Assembly (NCBI GenBank): GCA_021163745.1
Contig: JAGGTM010000036.1
Location: forward strand, 1 to 12,379
DNA length: 12,379 nt
Source of the DNA: a bacterium
GTDB lineage: Bacteria; Patescibacteriota; Minisyncoccia; Portnoybacterales; JAGGTM01
Reading direction: 5' to 3'
Part shown: in pieces, positions 6,302-12,379 of the stretch
How positions within the stretch are numbered: the stretch's first letter is position 1
How the letters are laid out: each line of letters begins with the position of its first letter
Made by a program: the position numbers and the translations under genes
The notes under the pieces: generated by a model
What the model was told of the DNA's origin: nothing
Databases searched by the model: none
What the model saw: only the letters and a program-made list of their open reading frames with translations

Positions 6302-8533
6302 CTACCCTCTCTTCTTTATTTCTTCAATATCAATCATTTGTCCTGGTTTTAAGTTTTCTTTTGCTATTCTAGCAATTTCTGGATCTTCTCGCCAATCAAA
6401 TGATAAAAATACTGCAACATCAATCAGATTTTTGCTATTTTTATCCCATCCAAAACCAACCCACTCTTTGCACTTTGTAGTGTACTTTTTCATTACCGCA
6501 AAAGAAAAAACCTGTTTGAACAATGTCTCAATATTGTTATTAGCATTCATCGCAATAAATGACAATCCTAAATTATTATTGTTTATTACCGTAGAAAAGC
6601 TATGCAGACCATCATTTTTTGTGGTTTTTTCTTTTACTTGTTCTGCCGCATTAACAAACATTTCTCTACCCTGATAACTAAGATCGAGAAGACGCATTGC
6701 GCAATCAGTTTTGTAAGAAGATTCTAAAGATTCAATATTCTGCAAATATTTTTCAAATTGTGTTGGCATTTTTTGTTTTGGTTTTTTTGGATTCTCTCCT
6801 CGTTCATATTTCTCAAAAAGGTATCTGTCTATGTCATTAGAAAAGCCGGTCAAAGCTACCCTATCCATCCTTTTGAATTTGTCTGTTTCAAAATATAGTC
6901 TTTGCGAGAAATAAAATCCAAGCAAGTCTGTTTCATCGGCCATAAGCCTAAAATTAGTTCTTTCTACGCCCAATCTTCGCTTAACATAATGAATAAACAT
7001 TGATGGGTAATCAATAAGTTCTGAAATAGTCCGGAGATCTAAAAGAGACACAGCCCAAGGATACTGGTTGTTTGAAAATAGATTGAGAGCGGGATTGATG
7101 TTAGCAAGTCTTGTAGTTAAATTTTGATAATCGCCCAATGTAATACTGACAGGAAAAATATCTGAAATTTGTCTAGAATCTACAACAATCTCACCATGGG
7201 ATACTTTTATTTTTGCCCGCTTGTTATTAAAAAAGTATTCACGAGCGCGGCTCGCTTGTTCAAAAGATTCTTTTATACTTTTTACAAGATCATCTTTAAT
7301 CAATTGGTAGTCCTTGCCGATTTTTGCTTCATAGCGCAGTTTTTTAGCTTTGCATTGGATAATAAAAACTTTTCTATCGTGCAAAACTAAAACATCACAC
7401 AATTCATTTCCATTTGGATATTGTGGGTTTATAAAAATTTTGTTTTCAGGAAAAATATTTTTGAGGAGAGAGGCGACCTCTTGTTCCAGCCAACTTCCAT
7501 ATTTTTTCTCACCTTCCTTCTTCCAATACTGATCGTCCCCTATTAAGTCATAATAAAAAGTATGCAATAAAGTTTCATTGAATAGAGGTGGTAATGGAGC
7601 AAAATACTTACCATTGTGGGAAATAATCGGTCTTTCATAAAGCGTATTGTAATCCCAGGGAGCGGTGTAGGGGTCTTTGTATGTATCATTATGTTTAGGA
7701 TTTCTGTATCCAAACTTTTGGCTTAAACGAGCTAAATATCGTTCACACTTCTCCTTCGGTTGTTTTGAAAAACGTACCAGATCATCAAGTGTAAAAGATA
7801 AAATTTTATCTGCATTACTAAAATAGTAATAACAACCAAATTTTACTTCTAAATCTTTTCGATCATTCTCATTGGCTTTACCATTTTTTATAAGCTCGTT
7901 TACGTGCTTTCGTGCCCGTTCTGAACATAATTGTTTTTCGTTGTTAACTCTCTGATTATATTCATTAACTATTGATTCCGAAATTAGTAATGCATCAGAG
8001 ATGGTAAAACCAAGATTATTTAGAAACCACTTGTTGTGGGGAGTGTATATTCTTTCCGCTGTTTCTCTTAAAAAATAAGGATAAGATTCGCCCCTTACAT
8101 AAAGAGAGTGTATTTTGAGGGATTTGATAAGACTTTCGATTTCTTTATCGATTTCATCAACTTTATCATTATAAGCATTAGATGTTGTTAAAAAGATTGA
8201 AATACTGCGAAAATACTCACCCAAAAGTTTTTCTATTTTTTCTAGATCTCTACCATCAATATTACTTCTAGCTTTTTGAGGATACTCGTGAGATACAATA
8301 TAGCCAGCTAAAAATTCAATCCACCTTGCCCATTTTAAGGTATCCGAATTTTCTTCAACAAACTCATCTTCTGGAATAAAAAGAAAAGTCAGAGTAAGTT
8401 GGCTCAATAATTTTATCGGGTCGACTTGTCCAAGATATTGAGAAAGATTGGCAAAATTATCTTTAACATCCTTGCTGGCCCTAGCCCTTGCCTTTCTTAA
8501 TTGTTTATAAAATCTATTTAGGTTGTTTGTCAT
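6302..8533 (-). CDS. 743-residue protein with PD-(D/E)XK (QxK) nuclease core
   Basis: This is the last gene of the leftward operon. Its ATG overlaps the TGA of the preceding methyltransferase gene by 4 bases (ATGA, 8533-8530), which suggests coupled translation. The middle of the protein has a restriction-nuclease-like core: helix SWLEQEVASLLKNIF (347-361, Glu350/Glu352), Asp380 in NELCDVLVLHD (376-386), and FIIQCKAKKL (390-399) with Gln393 and Lys395, the QxK variant of the PD-(D/E)XK active site. The helix-rich N-terminal part (1-340) and the C-terminal part (about 460-743) were not recognised; they may recognise DNA or mediate assembly. No helicase or Walker motif was seen. The operon context suggests a DNA-cleaving or restriction role. 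The nuclease core call is fairly good; the overall family is unknown. Confidence 0.75.
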   Translation of the reverse strand: MTNNLNRFYKQLRKARARASKDVKDNFANLSQYLGQVDPIKLLSQLTLTFLFIPEDEFVEENSDTLKWARWIEFLAGYIVSHEYPQKARSNIDGRDLEKIEKLLGEYFRSISIFLTTSNAYNDKVDEIDKEIESLIKSLKIHSLYVRGESYPYFLRETAERIYTPHNKWFLNNLGFTISDALLISESIVNEYNQRVNNEKQLCSERARKHVNELIKNGKANENDRKDLEVKFGCYYYFSNADKILSFTLDDLVRFSKQPKEKCERYLARLSQKFGYRNPKHNDTYKDPYTAPWDYNTLYERPIISHNGKYFAPLPPLFNETLLHTFYYDLIGDDQYWKKEGEKKYGSWLEQEVASLLKNIFPENKIFINPQYPNGNELCDVLVLHDRKVFIIQCKAKKLRYEAKIGKDYQLIKDDLVKSIKESFEQASRAREYFFNNKRAKIKVSHGEIVVDSRQISDIFPVSITLGDYQNLTTRLANINPALNLFSNNQYPWAVSLLDLRTISELIDYPSMFIHYVKRRLGVERTNFRLMADETDLLGFYFSQRLYFETDKFKRMDRVALTGFSNDIDRYLFEKYERGENPKKPKQKMPTQFEKYLQNIESLESSYKTDCAMRLLDLSYQGREMFVNAAEQVKEKTTKNDGLHSFSTVINNNNLGLSFIAMNANNNIETLFKQVFSFAVMKKYTTKCKEWVGFGWDKNSKNLIDVAVFLSFDWREDPEIARIAKENLKPGQMIDIEEIKKRG

Positions 8534-9447
8534 AATAATCGCGTTTTGAGTTTGAACGTGCCATTTTCTAAAATTTTTAAATCTCCACCCTTATTTTTCC
8601 ATATCTCTTTAAAATCCTTATCTCTCATTGTGCGAATTTCACCAAGATAGACAGATACATAATAACCATTTACTTTTGTCTCTTTCGCTTGTTTTAGATT
8701 TTTTTCCGTGATTTTTATGTATTGTGGGTCAATATCTATCCCAATATATTTTCTACCCAGACGCTTAGCCGCAACAGCAGTTGTGCCTGTGCCAATAAAT
8801 GGATCAAACACAATATCTCCTTCATCAGTACTCATCAAGATAAGCCTTTCTAACAATGGGACAGGCAATTGACAGGGATGTTCATCCCTTCGTTTTTTAT
8901 GACGGATTCTGTGAATATCTGACCATACATCAGAAAGGAGTGGGCCAAAACCATGTGCTTGGTCCTTTTTGCCCCCGTAATCTTTCAAAAACTCCTTACA
9001 GACACGACAGCGTGGATGTGGATATCTAATGTCATAAAACTTAAAATCCTTGTACGATTTTGATTTTGTGTAATACAAAATCCCATAATGATTTGGCAAA
9101 AGCGTCTTGCCCATCGGTGCTCCACCGGAATCCCAAGTAATCCAATGCCTAAAATAAGCAATTCTGTTTAGATGTTCGGCGAAGTGCGATAACCAACGGG
9201 GAATATTATGGACAAAAATAGATCCGCTTGGTTTTGTTATTCTTACCATTTCACTCATCCATTTATTGCACCATTCTAAATACTCCTCTTTTTCTTTTGT
9301 GTCCTCATAGTGGTTATATTTTTTCTTTAGGTTAAAAGGTGGGTCAGCGAAAGTCATATCCACTGAATTGTCAGGGATATCTTTCATCACCTCTAAACAA
9401 TCGCCTAGAATAATTTTGTTCTCAAATTTTTTAATATCTTTGGCCAT
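8530..9447 (-). CDS. Beta-class site-specific DNA methyltransferase
   Basis: This 305-residue protein is an S-adenosylmethionine-dependent DNA amino-methyltransferase (N6-adenine or N4-cytosine) of the N6_N4_Mtase family. The catalytic motif IV comes first (ADPPFNL at 34-40) after GDCLEVMKDIPDNSVDM (15-31). The AdoMet-binding motif I is near the C-terminus (VFDPFIGTGTTAVAAKRLG at 213-231), followed by YIGIDIDPQYI (234-244). Motif X is PVPLLERLI (195-203). The order IV to X to I defines the beta class. The variable middle (about 105-185), with Cys147 and Cys150, probably reads the target. An extra tail of about 45 residues follows the fold. It starts 2 bp after the endonuclease gene stop and overlaps the next gene by 4 bp. 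It probably protects the host from one or both operon nucleases; the target site cannot be read from sequence. Confidence 0.92.
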   Translation of the reverse strand: MAKDIKKFENKIILGDCLEVMKDIPDNSVDMTFADPPFNLKKKYNHYEDTKEKEEYLEWCNKWMSEMVRITKPSGSIFVHNIPRWLSHFAEHLNRIAYFRHWITWDSGGAPMGKTLLPNHYGILYYTKSKSYKDFKFYDIRYPHPRCRVCKEFLKDYGGKKDQAHGFGPLLSDVWSDIHRIRHKKRRDEHPCQLPVPLLERLILMSTDEGDIVFDPFIGTGTTAVAAKRLGRKYIGIDIDPQYIKITEKNLKQAKETKVNGYYVSVYLGEIRTMRDKDFKEIWKNKGGDLKILENGTFKLKTRLL

Positions 9448-9449
9448 AA

Positions 9450-10463
9450 CTACTTGTTGAGCACAGTTGATAACAATTCTTTAAAGCGATTAAGTTCCTC
9501 TTTATGAAAAGTAAAGACTTCATCATAAGCTCCAACCATTCTTTTAAGGTCGTTTTTTCTTACATACCAACCAATACCATCCACAAAACCAATAAATAGA
9601 GCTTTGGGATAATGCTTTTTGATGAGCTTAGCAACATTTATCTCTGTTTTTGCTTTATCTCCTTGGCCAGAGGAAGTCGTTACCACATAAGAAGACTCAA
9701 TAATCAGCAATGGATTATCCTGATCGGGAATAATAAAATCCATTGTGCGTTTTTCTTCATCCAGTACACCAACTAATTTTTGTAGATCCCCAGAAGTATA
9801 TGGTATTTCAAGCTCCTCTAAAATTTTTTCAATAAGCACTTCTGGGTTATTTTCTTTTTTACCAGCATACGATCCTTTTTCTTTGTAGCGTATTAAAGTA
9901 TCAACAAGAGATTCTATTTTAAATTCCAGCTTTTCAACGCTTAGCTTTTTAAGTTCAAATAAAGGCAGGGCTTGAGTTAGTACAGGAACGGTAGAACCCT
10001 CAAAAAATATATTTACAATTCCCTTCGCAAAGTTTTCATTATTCTTTATTAGGTTAGCAATCTTTGAGTCGCTCCATTCACTAACTCCTCCCTCATCAAT
10101 TTCTTCTGTTCCTGTTTGCCATTTATCTTTTAAGGTAAGCCTGTTTAATTCCTCATCGTCAATCATTCTTATTAGAGTTATTAAGCGTTTTAAATATTCA
10201 TTTGAGATACCAGTCAATGCAAGTAGTGCTCGCAAGCCGTTTTTCTTATTGCGAATTAATTCAACAAAAAAGTCTTTCTTAAGTCCTTCTGTTGAGACTT
10301 TATTTCGCAATACTAAAAGTAATTCTTTGATTGAAGAGATATAGCCCTCGTATTTTTCCTCAAAATCACGGTCGTAAAGATAAAAGGTATTTTTATCTAT
10401 AACTAGCTTAAATTTTGATTCAGTTGTGGGTTTTGAAATTTTAATCATATTTTTATTTGTCAT
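9450..10463 (-). CDS. Probable type II restriction endonuclease, PD-(D/E)XK fold
   Basis: The product has 337 residues from the ATG at 10463. A TTG at 10469 would add two residues. The ATG was preferred because it is the standard codon; either way the gene overlaps the upstream methyltransferase gene by 11 or 17 bases. The N-terminal part (to about 200) is mostly helical. The C-terminal part carries a likely active site: TMDFII (240-245, Asp242), then PLLIIESSYVVTTSSGQGDK (251-270) with Glu256, followed by a Lys/Glu-rich helix. This resembles the Asp...Glu-x-x layout of PD-(D/E)XK enzymes, but the usual lysine two residues after the glutamate is serine. DpnII-type enzymes have a comparable non-lysine motif followed by a Gly/Ser stretch, so a distant relation is possible. 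Position between two methyltransferases supports the call. Moderate confidence in function. Confidence 0.65.
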   Translation of the reverse strand: MTNKNMIKISKPTTESKFKLVIDKNTFYLYDRDFEEKYEGYISSIKELLLVLRNKVSTEGLKKDFFVELIRNKKNGLRALLALTGISNEYLKRLITLIRMIDDEELNRLTLKDKWQTGTEEIDEGGVSEWSDSKIANLIKNNENFAKGIVNIFFEGSTVPVLTQALPLFELKKLSVEKLEFKIESLVDTLIRYKEKGSYAGKKENNPEVLIEKILEELEIPYTSGDLQKLVGVLDEEKRTMDFIIPDQDNPLLIIESSYVVTTSSGQGDKAKTEINVAKLIKKHYPKALFIGFVDGIGWYVRKNDLKRMVGAYDEVFTFHKEELNRFKELLSTVLNK

Positions 10464-11682
10464 TTTCAAAAATTAAAATATATTCTTCCTTCATCGTATT
10501 TTGGAGACCTTTAATTGGTTTCAAAATTTCGAAAAGAAATTTAAACTTTTGTCCTTCTGCTAGTTCCTTGATTTTTGTCTCTAATCTCACACCTTTTGTC
10601 TGAATATCATTAGTTCCGACCACAAAAATAGTTTTGCTGCCCTTTTTACTAACTCTTGCCAATTCTCTAAACACTTTATCAAGCATTTCAAAATAAAGTT
10701 CCAATTTTTGACTTATTCCTCTACCTTGCAAACCAATCATCTTTTCTTTTAACTTGTCTGGGGCATAGCCAAGATATTCCAATTGTGGCCTATCATTATC
10801 TACATAATCTATTGCAAAAGAATAAGGCGGAGAGGTAATTACGCCGTCAACACTATTATCTTCCAAGGGTAATTTTAACGCACTATCTTCAATAATTTTA
10901 CTTTTCCCTATTTTTAGACCTAGTTTTTCTCTTGCATTTTGGAAATTTTTGATAGTTGTTATATACCTGTTAAGTACAATCGGAAAAAGAGCACTTAACG
11001 ATTTAGAGCTTCTGCGCGCGAAACCTACGGCATCAAGATAGGCTAATAAAGCAACTTCGTAGTATGACCTATCTTCATCGTCGCTATCTTTTATAAAATA
11101 GTGCGGTACTTTATTCTTATTTAATTTATCAAAAATTTTATTTTGCTCTTTGGTTATTTGGGTAAGTTTTTCGCTGTTAAGATTTAAGGCAAAAGTTTTT
11201 ACTCGGCCCATCAAACAACAAAAAGGACTTACATCGACACCCACTGAATCAATACCTAACAAATTTGCCTCTACTGATAAAGTCGCACTACCAGACATTG
11301 GATCAAGAACAACATTGCCCGGTTTTAGACCCATCATATTTAGTAAAGCCCTTATCATCTGTGGATGAAATTTGCCTCTATATGGGAATAAACTATGAGT
11401 GGCGTATCCTGTAGAATATTTACCATTTAAGAAAAAGGCTTTTGTGCGTAAAGAACTATTGCGATGTATGTCTTCTAAATTTTGAAGATTGCAAGTCTGG
11501 TAGTGAATTGTTGGCTCGCCCTCTACCGATTTAAAGTAGGCACTGCGCCTAATTAAATCTTTTTTATTAAGATTTTCATATTCCCAAAGAGCAAAATTTA
11601 ACTCAAAAATTTCATCAGTTCCATCAATTAACTGATAGTCAGGAGGAAATAATTTTTTTGTTATTGGTTTAAAATTTTGCAT
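10453..11682 (-). CDS. Site-specific DNA methyltransferase with TSPPY motif
   Basis: The product has 409 residues. The AdoMet-binding part comes first: FPYRGKFHPQMIRALL (99-114, motif X-like), VVLDPMSGSATLSVEA (124-139, motif I), and GVDVSPFC (148-155, motif II). The catalytic motif IV is TSPPYSFAIDYVDND (283-297). The order X-I-II-IV, with about 130 residues between motifs II and IV, excludes the beta class and fits alpha- or gamma-like enzymes; TSPPY is frequent in N4-cytosine methyltransferases but is not diagnostic. The spacer (160-265) may hold the target-recognition part. The start lies 2 bp after the regulator stop. It shares ATA(A/G)CTATGCAAA around the start codon with the regulator gene. 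It likely modifies the other strand or another base of the operon's recognition site than the beta-class enzyme does; that division of labour is inferred. Confidence 0.88.
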   Translation of the reverse strand: MQNFKPITKKLFPPDYQLIDGTDEIFELNFALWEYENLNKKDLIRRSAYFKSVEGEPTIHYQTCNLQNLEDIHRNSSLRTKAFFLNGKYSTGYATHSLFPYRGKFHPQMIRALLNMMGLKPGNVVLDPMSGSATLSVEANLLGIDSVGVDVSPFCCLMGRVKTFALNLNSEKLTQITKEQNKIFDKLNKNKVPHYFIKDSDDEDRSYYEVALLAYLDAVGFARRSSKSLSALFPIVLNRYITTIKNFQNAREKLGLKIGKSKIIEDSALKLPLEDNSVDGVITSPPYSFAIDYVDNDRPQLEYLGYAPDKLKEKMIGLQGRGISQKLELYFEMLDKVFRELARVSKKGSKTIFVVGTNDIQTKGVRLETKIKELAEGQKFKFLFEILKPIKGLQNTMKEEYILIFENDK

Positions 11683-11684
11683 AG

Positions 11685-11891
11685 TTATTTAATCAAATCA
11701 TCAATCGGCACATCCAATGCTTTCGCAAGTTTAGTTATAGTTTCAAAAGTAGGATTTTTATTTACTCCATTCTCAATTTTTACAACAGTATTCAATGAAA
11801 GATCAGCAAGACGAGCTACTTTTTCGAGAGAATAGCCTTTTTTAGCCCTTATTTTTTTTAGATTATACGAGATTTTATTTGACATTTGCAT
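11685..11891 (-). CDS. Xre/Cro-CI family helix-turn-helix regulator
   Basis: This 68-residue protein is a single HTH_3-type DNA-binding domain. LKKIRAKKGYSLEKVARLAD (11-30) and LSLNTVVKIENG (31-42) form the helix-turn-helix. NPTFETITKLAKALDVPIDD (46-65) is the classic closing pair of helices. Size, fold and place as the first gene of a restriction-modification operon match controller (C) proteins, which time methyltransferase and nuclease expression; no typical C-box was recognised, so this role is inferred. The start at 11891 was preferred over the Met at 11885 because the bases around it match those around the next gene's start. A dyad overlapping the probable promoter is a candidate binding site. 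The gap to the methyltransferase gene is 2 bp. Confidence 0.85.
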   Translation of the reverse strand: MQMSNKISYNLKKIRAKKGYSLEKVARLADLSLNTVVKIENGVNKNPTFETITKLAKALDVPIDDLIK

Positions 11892-11947
11892 AGCTATTGT
11901 TCAACATTAAAATATATAGATTATATTCTAAACTTTCTTATTTTTCT

Positions 11948-11980
11948 ATTATAATGATAACTAATTATCCAGAAAAAGTA
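11948..11980 (-). promoter_or_regulatory. Candidate promoter and operator of the restriction-modification operon
   Basis: Reading leftward, TATAAT (11953-11948) lies about 57 bp upstream of the regulator start. Just upstream of it is a dyad, GATAA-CTAA-TTATC (11956-11969), which falls in the spacer where a repressor or controller protein could bind. The -35 region is T-rich and not consensus. A second TATAAT at 11925-11920 has no better -35. Use of either is unproven. Confidence 0.4.
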
Positions 11981-11981
11981 A

Positions 11982-12012
11982 AGAAAAATCATCAAGAAGG
12001 GAGTTCCCTCTT
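11982..12012 (-). terminator. Possible leftward terminator after the tRNA and structured segment
   Basis: Reading leftward, AAGAGGG and CCC-T-TCTT (12012-11995) pair around a 4-nt loop with one bulge, and a T-rich stretch follows (from about 11990). It could separate leftward tRNA transcription from the operon promoter. The T run starts about 5 bases after the stem, so the call is weak. Confidence 0.3.
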
Positions 12013-12013
12013 G

Positions 12014-12193
12014 TCGCCCCCGCGCATGGGTTGGGTGGGGCAAGGACAACTACAGAGATCATGAAATCCCGCCGAAAAAATCGGGTCCTGCACAACAGCA
12101 AAGCTGTATGCGGGATAAACTCTGCTCGCCAATACCGCGTCGCTGGGGCGGAGCGAGCCTTCCTTCGCGTTCCAAAAATCAGAAGGTTAATTA
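12014..12193. other. GC-rich structured segment of unknown role
   Basis: No gene was recognised here. Several stems are visible. ATCCCGC (12066-12072) pairs with GCGGGAT (12110-12116) and encloses ACAGC-AAA-GCTGT (12095-12107). CCGA (12072-12075) can pair with TCGG (12081-12084) as an alternative. GCTCGC (12124-12129) pairs with GCGAGC (12153-12158) and encloses CCGC/GCGG (12135-12138, 12148-12151). CCCC and GGGG around 12016-12046 can also pair. It might be an unrecognised RNA on either strand or an intergenic repeat. The open frame at 12031-12309 runs antisense through the tRNA and is not believed. Confidence 0.45.
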
Positions 12194-12267
12194 TGGTCGG
12201 GGTGCTGGGAGTTGAACCCAGGCCGCAGCGTCCCGAACGCTGTATACTACCGTTATACTACACCCCG
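12194..12267 (-). tRNA. tRNA-Pro (anticodon CGG)
   Basis: Read on the - strand, the 74 bases fold into a complete cloverleaf. The acceptor is CGGGGTG with CACCCCG, followed by discriminator A and an encoded CCA (12196-12194). The D arm is GTAT/GTAT with loop AACGGTA, including the conserved GG. The anticodon stem is CAGCG/CGCTG with loop TTCGGGA, giving anticodon CGG (12235-12233) and G37. The variable loop is CGGC. The T arm is CTGGG/CCCAG with loop TTCAACT. CGG reads the proline codon CCG. The CGGGG acceptor start and G37 fit proline tRNAs. Confidence 0.95.
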
Positions 12268-12272
12268 ATTTT

Positions 12273-12290
12273 ACATCTTGCACATCTTGC
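12273..12290. repeat. 9-bp tandem duplication upstream of the tRNA gene
   Basis: ACATCTTGC occurs twice in a row (12273-12281 and 12282-12290), six bases before the 5' end of the tRNA. It may be a slippage product. Confidence 0.7.
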
Positions 12291-12310
12291 AGGGGTCAGA
12301 CCTCTGTAAG
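12286..12310 (+). repeat. 11-bp palindrome with GTCAGAC core
   Basis: CTTGCAGGGGT (12286-12296) pairs with ACCTCTGTAAG (12300-12310) around the loop CAG. The two imperfect positions are G-T, so the hairpin is continuous as single-stranded + strand. GGGGTCAGACC-type palindromes recur as dispersed repeats in many bacterial genomes; membership in such a family is inferred. Bases 12311-12379 after it are AT-rich, and nothing was recognised there. Confidence 0.5.
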
Positions 12311-12379
12311 ATTCGTGCTTATGTTAACCAATATTTCTTTTTTGTCATTTCGTCTCTTTTCATTTCGATTTTATCTCTC

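Noticed and set aside
6136..6372. Open frame of 78 codons on the + strand
   Set aside because: It is built from the GC-rich palindromes and overlaps the 3' end of the 743-residue gene. Its composition is unlike real proteins of this window.
6432..7532. Small + strand frames opposite the 743-residue gene
   Set aside because: They are shadows of the coding strand, which has a clear nuclease core and operon overlap.
11150..11368. Small + strand frame opposite the TSPPY methyltransferase gene
   Set aside because: It lies antisense to the AdoMet-binding motif region, which is plainly coding on the - strand.
5940..12267. Duplicate of the tRNA 3' end as an attachment site at the left edge of the operon
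   Set aside because: Only TGGTCG (near 5942-5947) matches the tRNA end, too short to be meaningful, and no integrase gene is present.
12031..12309. Open frame of 92 codons on the + strand
   Set aside because: It runs antisense through the whole tRNA-Pro gene and through hairpins on both sides. Part of its translation is simply the reverse complement of a tRNA, a frequent false gene.

Overview
The window looks like a chromosome fragment from an AT-rich bacterium, most plausibly a Candidate Phyla Radiation (Patescibacteria, Parcubacteria-like) genome. This is inference. It rests on low GC, a set of secreted cohesin/dockerin proteins with a repeat-rich tail of the kind common in those genomes, little Shine-Dalgarno signal at most starts, and a tRNA gene with encoded CCA. 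TGA behaves as a stop codon (an ATGA gene overlap at 8530-8533), so the standard bacterial code 11 fits. No rRNA or ribosomal protein gene is present to settle taxonomy.

Left part (1-5732, + strand): a surface-protein neighbourhood. It starts with the 3' end of a secreted protein with a cysteine-rich module and a dockerin (1-354). A PrsW-type intramembrane protease with a C-terminal zinc ribbon follows (711-1697). Next are three proteins that each carry one cohesin-like domain. One is membrane-anchored and also carries its own dockerin (1855-2955), one is a short anchored cohesin (3025-3606), and one is a 664-residue secreted protein with a cohesin, a cysteine module, a Gly-rich hinge, a fibronectin III-like domain and five degenerate repeats (3738-5732). 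Together they resemble the parts of a small cohesin-dockerin surface scaffold.

Middle (5733-6301): no protein gene. A possible short RNA with a good intrinsic terminator (5815-5919) is followed by about 300 bp of GC-rich palindromes. These include three hairpins with the same TGAC loop and two long inverted repeats (20 bp and 13 bp arms). The block separates the rightward surface genes from a leftward operon.

Right part (6302-11891, - strand): one tightly packed five-gene restriction-modification-like operon. In transcription order it holds an Xre-type regulator, a DNA methyltransferase with TSPPY motif, a probable PD-(D/E)XK restriction endonuclease with a Glu-Ser-Ser active site, a beta-class DNA methyltransferase, and a 743-residue protein with a QxK nuclease core. 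Gaps are 2 bp or the genes overlap. An AT-rich promoter with a small dyad lies upstream of the regulator gene.

Right edge (11892-12379): a possible leftward terminator, a GC-rich structured segment of unknown role (12014-12193), a tRNA-Pro(CGG) gene on the - strand (12194-12267), a 9-bp tandem duplication, and an 11-bp palindrome. No integrase, transposase or CRISPR array was seen.
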